From positions 1 to 23,574 of the forward strand of contig DAIDIA010000080.1 in NCBI GenBank assembly GCA_027459565.1: 23,574 nt of DNA, written 5' to 3'. The notes below the pieces were generated by a model. It was not told the origin of the DNA. It made no database searches and saw only the letters and a program-made list of their open reading frames with translations. Both the position numbers and the translations under genes were made by a program. Shown here piece after piece: positions 1 through 7,720 of this stretch (position 1 is the stretch's first letter; every line of letters begins with the position of its first letter). This stretch comes from Acidimicrobiaceae bacterium (GTDB taxonomy: Bacteria; Actinomycetota; Acidimicrobiia; Acidimicrobiales; Bog-793).

Positions 1-257
1 AGGTCCTCATTGTTCTGGCCGAGCGCCGCCGCTGCCTGCTGTTTGAGCTTTTCGGCACTCGCCTTGAGTTGCGTCGCCTGGAGCTCAATGCGCTTTCTCG
101 CAGTTGCGATGTCCGCGAGACCCCTCCGGACCTGCTGGAGCTGCTCAAGTTGCTTCTCGTACGATAGGTCGAGTGTCTCACGCGGGTCCTCAACGCGGTT
201 GAGGGCCTTGTTTGCCTTGGCCTGGACGACCTGACTGAGGCGCTTCATGAAGGCCAT
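1..257 (-). CDS. pspA: PspA/IM30 family membrane-stress protein (5' part only)
   Basis: Read from 257 leftward, this gives an uninterrupted 85-codon frame that leaves the window, so only the N-terminal part is visible. The start is Met-Ala-Phe-Met-Lys-Arg followed by an amphipathic stretch, then ALNRVEDPRETLDLSYEKQL and a long, charged, Gln/Lys/Ala-rich coiled coil. This is the typical opening of PspA/Vipp1/IM30 proteins, which bind stressed inner-membrane lipid as oligomeric scaffolds. ATG 257 is preferred over the in-frame ATG 248 because an AGGTAGGA-like ribosome site lies a few bases upstream of it. The gene diverges from mca with about 200 bp between the starts. Family assignment is good. 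Length, C-terminus and partners cannot be judged. Confidence 0.85.
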   Translation of the reverse strand, partial: MAFMKRLSQVVQAKANKALNRVEDPRETLDLSYEKQLEQLQQVRRGLADIATARKRIELQATQLKASAEKLKQQAAAALGQNNED

Positions 258-460
258 TGGGTCCTACCTTCTTTCTGACTGAGCCGGCGGATATCGCGTG
301 CCTATCAAGTGATGACAAGACCTGGTTCGATCTCTCGAGGTCTGAGTTTACGCACTCCCATCGCACGGTGACACGCGCACGGTAGCCCTAGGAGGTCCAG
401 CGTTTTCCGAGAGAGTCCAAGTGTCATTTGGCACTGTCACGTATCTTGGCCGCTAGCGTC

Positions 461-1345
461 ATGGCGATGACCGAACCACTCTGTCTTCTCAGCGTTCATG
501 CCCACCCCGACGATGAAGCCTCAAAGGGCGCAGGCACCATCGCCCGATACCACGCGTCCGGCGTACGCACCGTATTGGTGACCTGCACCGGAGGCGAGGA
601 GGGGGAGATACTGAACCCCGCGGTCAATACCCCGGAGAATCATCAGCGCCTCGCGGAGATTCGGCTCGCAGAGCTTGAACGCGCCGCCAGGGTCATCGGC
701 TACGACGAGCTGGTGATGCTTGGTTACCGCGATTCGGGCATGCCCGACTCCGTAGCGAACTCTCATCCCGGAAGTTTCGCTCAAGCGCCCCTCGAGGAGG
801 CCGTGGAGCGTCTGGTGCGCGTCATACGCCGAGTGCGTCCTCAGGTGATCGTGACCTATCCCGAAGAGCAGGGCGGATACCGTCATCCCGATCATCTCCG
901 CGTGAATGAGATCTCCGTTCACGCCTTCGAGGCGTCGGGCAACCCGGATCTCTACCCCTTGGCAGGACCCCCGTTCTCTCCGAGCAAGCTGTATTACTCG
1001 GTTTGGGCGAAGGGCCAGTTTCTTGCCCGCCACGCAAAATTCGTGGAGATGGGTATCGAATCGCCGTATTCAGAGGAGATGTTCAAGGCCTGGTTCGAAC
1101 GCGAGGAGATTCCCTCAACGACGCGAATCGACCTCAACGGCTTCACCGACGTGCGACGAAAGGCGTTGCTCGCCCACGAAACGCAGATCGACCCTGCATC
1201 GAATTTCTGGTTCGGCCTCCCGGAGGAGATCGAGGAGGAGATCTTCAGTTACGACCTTTATGCGCTCGCGAGGAGTGTTGTTGCGCTCCCGGAGCGACAG
1301 GAGGACGATCTCTTTGATGAAATCGTCGCCACGACGCGCATCTGA
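461..1345 (+). CDS. mca: mycothiol S-conjugate amidase Mca
   Basis: This is a zinc-dependent LmbE/PIG-L-fold amidase that cleaves mycothiol S-conjugates to mercapturic acids for export, a cytoplasmic detoxification role. The first zinc motif AHPDDEAS sits at residues 14-21, followed by TCTGGEEGEILNPA. A second motif, GGYRHPDH, supplies another metal ligand. The C-terminal half contains SKLYYSVW and AHETQIDP, which match Mca. MshB, the deacetylase paralogue, remains a less likely alternative. At 294 residues it fits the family (about 290). ATG 461 or ATG 467 best matches known N-termini. An upstream TTG at 428 would add 11 residues. None of these has a convincing ribosome site; the AGGAGGT at 390-396 is too far away. 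Confidence 0.85.
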   Translation: MAMTEPLCLLSVHAHPDDEASKGAGTIARYHASGVRTVLVTCTGGEEGEILNPAVNTPENHQRLAEIRLAELERAARVIGYDELVMLGYRDSGMPDSVANSHPGSFAQAPLEEAVERLVRVIRRVRPQVIVTYPEEQGGYRHPDHLRVNEISVHAFEASGNPDLYPLAGPPFSPSKLYYSVWAKGQFLARHAKFVEMGIESPYSEEMFKAWFEREEIPSTTRIDLNGFTDVRRKALLAHETQIDPASNFWFGLPEEIEEEIFSYDLYALARSVVALPERQEDDLFDEIVATTRI

Positions 1346-1457
1346 ACAACGGTCGATCGTCAGGCGCGGGCAGTCGAGGAATTCATTTGAAACGGCGGAC
1401 TCCGGGGTTTACTACGATAATTGACGTGCATAAACCGAGGAGCTGGGCCGAGCGAGC

Positions 1458-1898
1458 GTGCGGCTAGTGGCTCCGGACATCCTTCACCTTTCAAGCGTTA
1501 CCGGTAGCCCGCTGCTCGATCGCAAGGGCGAGCGGATCGGACGTGTCGAGGATCTCGTGGTGCGCGCGAACGGGGCTGCCCATCCACCCGTCAGTGGACT
1601 CGTGGTGAGAATCGGTGGACGGGAGTTGTTCGTACCGATCGAGCTTGTCTGGGAGATCCGACCGCATCAGGTTCAACTCCAGGGTCAGAAACTCAATCTC
1701 TCGCGATTCGAGCGCCGCGCGGGTGAGCTCCTCCTCGCACGCGACCTCTCTGCGCGCCACCTCATCAACGTCGTCGGAGCGAGATTGATCCGTGCGAATG
1801 AGATTGAGCTCGCGCTCGTCGATGACTCATGGCAGGTGGTCGGGGTGGATCCGAGCAGCCGCGGAGCAATCCGACGCATCCTTCCGCGTTCGTGGTGA
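1458..1898 (+). CDS. PRC-barrel domain protein (N-terminal part of a split MgtE-like sensor)
   Basis: The 146-residue product has two PRC-barrel-like segments: residues about 10-75 (VTGSPLLDRKGERIGRVEDL, then VSGLVVRIGGRELFVPI) and a second, weaker one at about 92-140 (LLARDLSARHLINVVGARL). In many actinobacteria this region is the N-terminal third of a single protein of about 420 residues that continues into MgtE_N and CBS domains. Here the frame meets TGA at 1896-1898 and then stays open in the same frame into the next feature. The stop falls in the linker between domains. The GTG start at 1458 has only a distant GAGGAG upstream. Either this is a genuine separate polypeptide or half of a nonsense-mutated gene. 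The sequence alone does not decide. Confidence 0.65.
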   Translation: MRLVAPDILHLSSVTGSPLLDRKGERIGRVEDLVVRANGAAHPPVSGLVVRIGGRELFVPIELVWEIRPHQVQLQGQKLNLSRFERRAGELLLARDLSARHLINVVGARLIRANEIELALVDDSWQVVGVDPSSRGAIRRILPRSW

Positions 1899-1949
1899 AA
1901 CAAGATCGCACCAGGTGGCATTGTCGACTGGGAGAGCATCGAGCCTTTC

Positions 1950-2726
1950 GTGGCGCACATCCCCTCGGCGCGGATGCGTATTCCCTATCGCAAACTCGCA
2001 AAGCTTCGTCCCGCGCAGATTGCCGATCTCGTCGAAGCGGCCTCGCATGACGAGGGGAGAGAGATCATCGAGGCCGTTGGACTCAACAGCGAACTCGAGG
2101 CCGATGTCTTTGAGGAACTCGATGAAGAACACCAGGTCGAGTTCCTCGATGGGCGCACCAATGAAGAGGCGGGACGGTTGCTTGCGCGTATGGAGCCCGA
2201 CGACGCCGCGGATCTTCTCAACGATCTTGATCAAGAGCGACGCATCCCGATTCTTGAGGCGATGCCGGCACCGCAGCAGGCCAAGCTGAGACGTCTCCTC
2301 AACTACAACCCTGAGACCGCCGGTGGACTCATGAGTCCCGATTTCCTCGCGCTCAATCAAGAGACGCTCGTTTCCGAGATAGTCGCCGCATTGCGCACCA
2401 GTGCCGTTGCAGACGAGATCCTTGTGACGATCTACGAGCTCAACAGCGAGGATCGACTTGCGGGAACCGTCTCGATTGTCCGCCTTCTGAAGGCAAATCC
2501 GTCGGCCAAACTCAAGGACGTGTCGGAGCATGATCCCGTATCCGTGACAGCGGACGCGGATATTCATGAAATTGTGCGCAAGATGTCGGACTTCAATCTC
2601 TCCAATCTTCCCGTTGTTGACAATGAGCTCCGGATCATCGGAGTGATCACCTTTGATGACGTGCTCGAAGAGATGATTCCAACCGGCTGGCGCCGCGACC
2701 TCGGAATGACGGCGCTCGAGGACTGA
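1950..2726 (+). CDS. MgtE N-terminal domain plus CBS pair protein, no membrane domain
   Basis: The 258-residue product starts with AHIPSARMRIPYRKLAKLRP, then an MgtE_N superhelical domain (about 25-130; MEPDDAADLLNDLDQERR, LLNYNPETAGGLM). A CBS-domain pair follows (about 130-250; NLPVVDNELRIIGVITFDDV). In true MgtE channels these cytoplasmic domains sense Mg2+ and gate a membrane channel. Here the protein ends after the CBS pair with no transmembrane segment, so it is a soluble sensor-like module. It lies in the same frame as the PRC-barrel gene, only 51 bp past that gene's TGA. GTG 1950 is the first plausible restart; a GGGAGAG lies about 13 bases upstream, which is weak. Its neighbour is a Nramp-related permease behind an M-box, which suggests a Mg2+ role. 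That functional link is inference. Confidence 0.75.
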   Translation: MAHIPSARMRIPYRKLAKLRPAQIADLVEAASHDEGREIIEAVGLNSELEADVFEELDEEHQVEFLDGRTNEEAGRLLARMEPDDAADLLNDLDQERRIPILEAMPAPQQAKLRRLLNYNPETAGGLMSPDFLALNQETLVSEIVAALRTSAVADEILVTIYELNSEDRLAGTVSIVRLLKANPSAKLKDVSEHDPVSVTADADIHEIVRKMSDFNLSNLPVVDNELRIIGVITFDDVLEEMIPTGWRRDLGMTALED

Positions 2727-2843
2727 CCGCACCGCTCCACCGTGCCCACCGAAGCGCTCGGGAATGCCCGCGAATCGACCAGAACGAGCAGATGTGTATC
2801 GCAACTTCATTGAGGGTGATCTGGGTCCCGGTGGGTGGTAGGA

Positions 2844-2864
2844 GCGGAGTGAATCCGCTACCAT
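2844..2864 (+). promoter_or_regulatory. candidate promoter and operator of the M-box transcript
   Basis: A perfect inverted repeat (GCGGA, five-base spacer, TCCGC; 2844-2858) directly abuts a TAnnnT -10 box, TACCAT at 2859-2864. This would start transcription near 2871, just ahead of the riboswitch P1 stem at 2885. No good -35 hexamer is visible. The short repeat could be a repressor site or chance. Confidence 0.3.
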
Positions 2865-2884
2865 GTGGTCGAAAGCAGTCGCAC

Positions 2885-3035
2885 CTCGTTCGGTGAGGCG
2901 GCTCGTCGGACAAAGGCCACTGACCCCACCTGTCGAAAGACACTCCGGGTCAGACCAGTCCTCTCCGGATTAAGGGGAGGACCAAAGTGGCTGGTTGCGT
3001 TGACCTACGCCGGCGGGTGCCAAAGCTCTGACGAG
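2885..3035 (+). promoter_or_regulatory. M-box (ykoK-type) Mg2+ riboswitch aptamer
   Basis: The segment carries the M-box conserved blocks in order: CGTTCGGTGAGGC at the 5' side, CCTGTCGAAAGAC then GGGTCAGACCAG in the middle, and GTGGCTGGTTGCG, TGACCTACGCC and GGTGCCAAAGCTCTGACGA at the 3' side. P1 forms between CTCGTT (2885-2890) and GACGAG (3030-3035), with one G-U pair. A peripheral stem CCTCTCC/GGGGAGG is also evident. M-box RNAs bind several Mg2+ ions and turn down Mg2+ transport genes when the ion is plentiful. The downstream gene is a Nramp-related transporter, a known class of M-box target. I recognised this by motif order and complementarity, not by a covariance-model search. Confidence 0.93.
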
Positions 3036-3289
3036 AGAGGTGCGCCGGTGCGTCTGGGCATCTGTCGAGCGCAGCGGCGATTCCGGCGCCCACCGGAAGC
3101 CCTTCCTCTCAAAGATGTGACTTTGGCGGGCTCGATGGAGGAGGAGCGCTGACTAACGACTATTGGTTATCAATCCCGCTTCGCGCGCCTCGCTTTCAAA
3201 GGAGCAAATAGGGAAGTTCTCTCGCCTGTCGAGCGCGGCGCGAAGTGGGTGGTCGGCGCCGTGTAAGAACGAGGGGAGGTGAACTGGTC
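3036..3289 (+). other. riboswitch expression platform and leader of the Nramp-related gene
   Basis: This 254-bp leader between aptamer and start codon has no convincing gene. It can form a stem between GGTGCGCCGG (3039-3048) and CCGGCGCCCACC (3083-3094, one bulged C). A second stem joins GCCC and CAAAG (3099-3102, 3110-3114) to CTTTG and GGGC (3121-3125, 3128-3131). Neither is followed by a T run. GAGGTG (3037-3042) is complementary to CACCTC (2882-2887) beside P1, so pairing there could compete with the first stem. The ribosome site AGGGGAGGTGA ends seven bases before GTG 3290. Whether control acts through termination, Rho or translation is not visible. Confidence 0.45.
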
Positions 3290-4924
3290 GTGTCAAGACT
3301 GAGAGACCGGCAGGTCGGGCGGAGCAAGGTCTCATATTCGGAGACTGATATACGTGGTGCCTTCGGCACGATACGAGATGCGGATGCCAGCTCCTCGCGT
3401 TCATTCAAGAAGACGCTCTTCACGTTGCTTGCCGTCGTTGGTCCCGGCATCATTGTCATGGTCGGAGACAACGACGCCGGTGGCGTGTCAACTTACGCGC
3501 AGGCGGGCCAGAACTACGGGCTGAGCCTCCTTTGGACGCTCCCCCTGATCATTCCGGTACTCATCGTCAACCAGGAGATGGTGGTCCGTCTCGGCGCGGT
3601 CACCGGCGTCGGCTATGCCAGGCTGATCTCGGAGCGCTTCGGACGTCTCTGGGGCCGGATCTCAGTTATCGGGTTGTTTCTCCTGAACTTCCTCACCGTC
3701 GCGACCGAATTTGCCGGCGTCACGCTCTCGTTGGGGTATTTCAACGTCAGCAAGTATCTCTGTGTCCCGATCGCCGCAGTGCTTCTCGTGGCCATCACTG
3801 CCTCGGGGAGTTTTCGACGCTGGGAACGTTTCATGTTCGTTTTCGTATTCGCGAATTTCCTTGTTATTCCCCTCGTCATCTTTGCGCATCCGCATGCCGG
3901 TCCGATACTCCATGGATTTGTCACGCCGAAAATTGCCGGCGGCGTGAATTCAACGGCGGTGCTCTTTGTGATCGGGGTCGTTGGAACAACCGTGGCTCCG
4001 TGGCAGCTCTTCTTTCAGCAGTCCAATATCGTCGACAAGAAACTCACGCCGAGATGGATCAACTATGAGCGTGTTGACACGATTCTTGGCTCCGGGGTGA
4101 CCGTGCTTGCCGCGACATTGATCATTGCCACGACAGCTTTCGCATTCTCGACCCATGCCAATCTCTTCGGGCATTTCGTGAACGGGCTGGCGGTGGCGCA
4201 GGGTCTCGACCATACGCTTGGCAACAGCGCCGGCGCGCTCTTCGCGGTGGTGCTCTTGAACGCTTCGATGGTCGGTGCTGCCTCAGTCACCCTGACGACC
4301 GCGTACGCGTTTGGAGACATCAAGGGCGCGAGGTCCTCTCTTGACCGGAGTTTCTCCGATGCCCGCCAGTTCTATTTCAGCTTTGCGATTCTTGTCACCC
4401 TCGCTGCCGGGATCGTCCTCATTCCGCATGCTCCGCTCGGCCTGTTTGTGCTTGCGGTACAGGCGTTCGCGGGAATCCTGCTCCCTACGACGATGATCTT
4501 TGCGCTCTTGCTCTGCAATGACCGCGAGGTGCTCGGACCTTGGGTGAACCGGCCGTGGCTCAATGTGGTCGCCGGACTTGTCATCACGATCCTGCTCGGA
4601 ATGTCTGCAATTTTGATGATCACGACGGTGTTCTCGAACGTGTCATCCGGTGTGCTACTGGTGATTCTCGTCGTGGCGTCGGTGGCGGGAATCGTGGCGG
4701 GAATCCTGCTGGCTCGAAGCTCGATCAAAGACGAACGTCGGAATCCGCAGGTGCGCGCACGTTCGGAGCGGGAGCGTTGGCAGATGCCTGCCGCTGCGCT
4801 ATTGAGGCCCGCGCTTCTCTCGCCTGGGCGGCGATCGGTGCTTATCGGCCTCTTCGCCTATCTCGTGATCGGCGTCGGGCTCTTGCTGACCAAATCAATC
4901 GAACTCGGACTTGGACATCATTGA
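3290..4924 (+). CDS. Nramp-related (NRMT-like) magnesium transporter
   Basis: This is a 544-residue polytopic membrane protein of the SLC11/Nramp fold with about 12 hydrophobic segments. Helix 1 reads GPGIIVMVGDNDAGGVSTYA, with DNDAGG at about 60-65 in place of the canonical DPGN. The helix 6 region reads VGTTVAPWQLFFQQS (about 231-245) instead of the MPH motif whose Met favours transition metals. Nramp-related proteins of this kind, often under M-boxes, are reported to carry Mg2+ rather than Mn2+/Fe2+. The M-box just upstream supports that strongly. About 45 hydrophilic residues precede helix 1. A basic linker and one extra membrane helix close the C-terminus, so the protein is longer than ordinary Nramps. 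GTG 3290 is chosen over GTG 3245 because AGGGGAGGTGA lies at the right distance. Substrate is inferred from motif loss and riboswitch context. Confidence 0.9.
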   Translation: MSRLRDRQVGRSKVSYSETDIRGAFGTIRDADASSSRSFKKTLFTLLAVVGPGIIVMVGDNDAGGVSTYAQAGQNYGLSLLWTLPLIIPVLIVNQEMVVRLGAVTGVGYARLISERFGRLWGRISVIGLFLLNFLTVATEFAGVTLSLGYFNVSKYLCVPIAAVLLVAITASGSFRRWERFMFVFVFANFLVIPLVIFAHPHAGPILHGFVTPKIAGGVNSTAVLFVIGVVGTTVAPWQLFFQQSNIVDKKLTPRWINYERVDTILGSGVTVLAATLIIATTAFAFSTHANLFGHFVNGLAVAQGLDHTLGNSAGALFAVVLLNASMVGAASVTLTTAYAFGDIKGARSSLDRSFSDARQFYFSFAILVTLAAGIVLIPHAPLGLFVLAVQAFAGILLPTTMIFALLLCNDREVLGPWVNRPWLNVVAGLVITILLGMSAILMITTVFSNVSSGVLLVILVVASVAGIVAGILLARSSIKDERRNPQVRARSERERWQMPAAALLRPALLSPGRRSVLIGLFAYLVIGVGLLLTKSIELGLGHH

Positions 4925-4984
4925 GAGAAATCGCAGAACCGCCGCGCGAGGTCGACACGATTGAGACTTCGTTGCACGGGGCCG

Positions 4985-7594
4985 CTAGCTGATGGTGAAA
5001 GGCTCGTTCAGAAGACGTCGTGCAAGTCTGACGTTGATTGCAAGCCGCTCGAGGACCTGCTCTACGAGCCGTCGCTCTGCGTCGTAGGTGTTCTCGAGAC
5101 AGAACTCCTCGACCTCGCGCGCGAGCATTGGTCGTCCCTGTTCGTCGACCTGCGCGAGCGCGCTCGCTCCCTCGAGCATCCGCGTGATGGAATTATCGGG
5201 AAATCGTTTGCGGATCTCCGCGAAATTGCCGGTGATGAAGTTCCAGGTCTCGCGATTGATGTGCCGATTTCGGAGCATCGGTCGCAGAAGGTATGGCGCA
5301 TCTTGAGACCGAATCTCCGTCAGACAGAGCTCATGAATCCGGCTCGCGAGACGGATGTCACCGAGTCTGGCGAACGCACCGAGGTGGCGCTTTTGGTCAT
5401 TGGGGTTCTGTGGATTGCGGTACCGATCGAGGATCTGGTCAAAGACCATGTCGTCTGCCTGGGTCGCGACGACGCCAAGAACCGCACCCGCGAGATTTGC
5501 GTCAATTGAACCGCGGTGAAGGTGGTCTTGGTCGAAGAGTTCCCGGCAGCGCTTGATGACCGTCTCGTCCCGGCCCATTGTACCAAGCGCGGAGACGAGC
5601 GATGACCGGAGTATGGGGGTCTGCTCGTCGTCATTCCCTGAGGGCTCCCAGCCATTCCTCTCGAGTTGCGGACCGAGCAGGTCTCTCGTGAGAGCCGCGA
5701 GCTCATCGAATTTCGAAGGTGGTACCAGAACGCTGAGTGTTTCGAGCGCTCCGATTATGACCGACCAGACGAACGCATCGCGTTCATTGCGAAGTCCAGC
5801 TGCGAGTTCCGCGAGTCGAACGAGCTCCAACCGCCCGGCGACGATGAGGGCCCATGTATCGTCCGCGAGGTTGTACCTCTCGATGTCGCGAAGCTGATCG
5901 ATGTTGGCGAGCAGGTCCGCGTAGCTTGCATGGTCGTAGCGCACCCGAAAGAATCCGGTGCCACCGGCGTTGACGAGGAGTGGCCCGTCCGTAACGGCGA
6001 TTCCGAGCGCGTCGGAGGAGAGGAGGACCTTCGTACTCCGGTCGCGATCTTGAAGCGGTGCGGTGATGACCGGAATCAGCCAGTTGTTACCGATTGCGGA
6101 ATCCCCGCGCGGCGCGACGGGCAGATATGCGAATGGCTCCTGCGACAGCTCGATCTGCGCCGTTGGGCTCGTGGGCCCCGGACGCACATCGATCGAAGGG
6201 AATCCGCCCTGGAGGATCCACGAATTCATGATCTCGCGGACCGGAGTGCCCTCGGATTCGTGTTCAATGGCGTCCCAAAGGTCCTCGGACTCCGTATTCG
6301 CGTAGATGTGGGTCTTCAGGTACCGACGCACGCCATCCCGGAACTGATTGGGCTGAAGATACTGCTCGATCATCCAGAGGACGCTCGCACCCTTTTCATA
6401 GGTCAACACATCGAACATCGCCGACGCCTCGTCGGGGTGATGCACCGGGAATTCGATTGGGCGCGTCGCGTGCAGGGCATCGATATGGAACGCGGCGGAT
6501 TTTGAACGACTGAACGAGACGAATGTATTCCACTCCGGATGCAGGTCATCCTGGCAGAGATGCGACATGAACGTCGCGAACGCCTCGTTGAGCCAGATGC
6601 CGTTCCACCACTGCATGGTGACGAGGTCGCCGAACCACATGTGTGCGATCTCGTGTTCAACAACCTCCACGAGGAGCTCAATCTCGCTTCGCGACGCATT
6701 GTCAGGATCCGCCAACAGGATTGCCTCGCGGAACGTCACGCACCCGAGATTCTCCATTGCCCCGGACGCGAAGTCCGGAAGCGCGATGAGATCGAGTTTC
6801 GTCCCCGGATACGGGATATCGAAATAATCCGCGAAGAAGCGCAGCGAGTGCGCGCCAGATTCGAGGGCGTGGCCGGCGAGATGGAGCTTGCCTGGCACGG
6901 TAAAGACGCGCAGCGCGACTCCATCGACATCTATCGGTTCCGTGGATTCGAGCCTGCCCACGACAAATGCAACAAGGTAGGTCGACATCGGTATCGTCTC
7001 CGCGAAGTGGACACGCCGCCTTCCATCTTCAAGATCAGTACTGGATAGCTCCTCGCCATTTGAAATTGCCGCCATCGCGCCCGGAACATCGAGGGTGATG
7101 TCAAATATTGCCTTGCGGTCGGGCTCGTCAAAACAGGGAAACGCCTTTCGCGCATCGGTCTGTTCAAATTGTGTCGTAGCAATGGTCTGGGAAACTCCGT
7201 CATCGTCGATGAAGGTGCTCTTGTAGAACCCGCAGAGCTTGTCATTGAGCACACCGCGAAAGGCGCACGAAAGTGTGTAGACACCGGGAGCGAGATCGCT
7301 GGGAAATCCAAAGGTGACCCGCTCGTGCTCCGCGTCGAAGACAATTTCGGCACAGGGAACTTCTTCTGCTTCTCCTGCCGCGATATTCCATCCAGGTCTG
7401 ATCTTCGCGTCCTCGACGATGAGATCGCACGCGTTCAACGTGATGGATCGGGTGTGCTCGATTACCTCGACTTCAATTGACTCAGCACCATCGAACGTCG
7501 ATTGTTCGAGATCGGGAGCAAGTCGGAGGATGTACCGAACGGGCTTTACGGTGCGAGGAAGTCGATAGTCGTCAATCTCTCCGAGTTCTGGCAT
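4985..7594 (-). CDS. pepN: aminopeptidase N (M1 family zinc metallopeptidase)
   Basis: The 869-residue protein removes N-terminal residues from peptides in the cytoplasm. The N-terminal beta domain is followed by the exopeptidase motif GAMEN (278-282) and the zinc site HEIAH (314-318), with the third ligand Glu337 in NEAFA. The substrate-pocket tyrosine region around TYEKGASVLWM follows. The C-terminal half is an ERAP1-like helical repeat domain ending in RRLLNEPFTIS. The length matches actinobacterial PepN. It converges with the Nramp-related gene, with 60 bp between stops and no obvious hairpin there. ATG 7594 has no Shine-Dalgarno, but TATCGT lies exactly six bases upstream, suggesting a leaderless message. 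All catalytic residues are present. Confidence 0.95.
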   Translation of the reverse strand: MPELGEIDDYRLPRTVKPVRYILRLAPDLEQSTFDGAESIEVEVIEHTRSITLNACDLIVEDAKIRPGWNIAAGEAEEVPCAEIVFDAEHERVTFGFPSDLAPGVYTLSCAFRGVLNDKLCGFYKSTFIDDDGVSQTIATTQFEQTDARKAFPCFDEPDRKAIFDITLDVPGAMAAISNGEELSSTDLEDGRRRVHFAETIPMSTYLVAFVVGRLESTEPIDVDGVALRVFTVPGKLHLAGHALESGAHSLRFFADYFDIPYPGTKLDLIALPDFASGAMENLGCVTFREAILLADPDNASRSEIELLVEVVEHEIAHMWFGDLVTMQWWNGIWLNEAFATFMSHLCQDDLHPEWNTFVSFSRSKSAAFHIDALHATRPIEFPVHHPDEASAMFDVLTYEKGASVLWMIEQYLQPNQFRDGVRRYLKTHIYANTESEDLWDAIEHESEGTPVREIMNSWILQGGFPSIDVRPGPTSPTAQIELSQEPFAYLPVAPRGDSAIGNNWLIPVITAPLQDRDRSTKVLLSSDALGIAVTDGPLLVNAGGTGFFRVRYDHASYADLLANIDQLRDIERYNLADDTWALIVAGRLELVRLAELAAGLRNERDAFVWSVIIGALETLSVLVPPSKFDELAALTRDLLGPQLERNGWEPSGNDDEQTPILRSSLVSALGTMGRDETVIKRCRELFDQDHLHRGSIDANLAGAVLGVVATQADDMVFDQILDRYRNPQNPNDQKRHLGAFARLGDIRLASRIHELCLTEIRSQDAPYLLRPMLRNRHINRETWNFITGNFAEIRKRFPDNSITRMLEGASALAQVDEQGRPMLAREVEEFCLENTYDAERRLVEQVLERLAINVRLARRLLNEPFTIS

Positions 7595-7600
7595 GGGACA

Positions 7601-7606
7601 ACGATA
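7601..7606 (-). promoter_or_regulatory. -10 box of pepN, leaderless geometry
   Basis: On the minus strand TATCGT is followed by six bases and then ATG 7594. Transcription would begin at or next to the start codon. No clear -35 and no ribosome site are visible. Confidence 0.45.
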
Positions 7607-7672
7607 GTGAACTATTTTCCCGACCCGGACAGGAAATGCTCCCGTCTCCCGCCGTAGTTTCCTTGTGTTTCC

Positions 7673-7700
7673 TTGGAAAACCCTGATCTCGCACTAACGT
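7673..7700 (+). promoter_or_regulatory. candidate promoter of the PfkB kinase gene
   Basis: TTGGAA (7673-7678) and TAACGT (7695-7700) are separated by 16 bases, close to a sigma-70-type -35/-10 pair. The GTG at 7709, in frame with the kinase, lies eight bases after the -10, so a leaderless start there is possible. Confidence 0.35.
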
Positions 7701-7720
7701 GTCCGTTCGTGCCTACGCGA

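Noticed and set aside
419..434. Imperfect palindrome AGTGTCATTTGGCACT before mca
   Set aside because: Arms are short and interrupted, and there is no clear promoter relation. Chance occurrence is likely.
1896..1898. TGA read as selenocysteine
   Set aside because: No selenoprotein family match exists at this linker, and no SECIS-like hairpin is evident just downstream.
1827..2864. 345-codon open frame on the minus strand
   Set aside because: It lies opposite the MgtE_N/CBS gene, whose plus-strand protein is clearly homologous to a family. The antisense product resembles nothing and reflects codon bias.
2865..3152. 95-codon plus-strand frame and a nested 11-codon frame from GTG 3117
   Set aside because: The long frame covers the M-box aptamer, whose conserved RNA blocks explain the sequence. 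The short one lacks a ribosome site; a leader peptide cannot be excluded but is unsupported.
5666..6505. 279-codon plus-strand frame
   Set aside because: It is antisense to the catalytic and C-terminal regions of pepN; there is no domain and no ribosome site.
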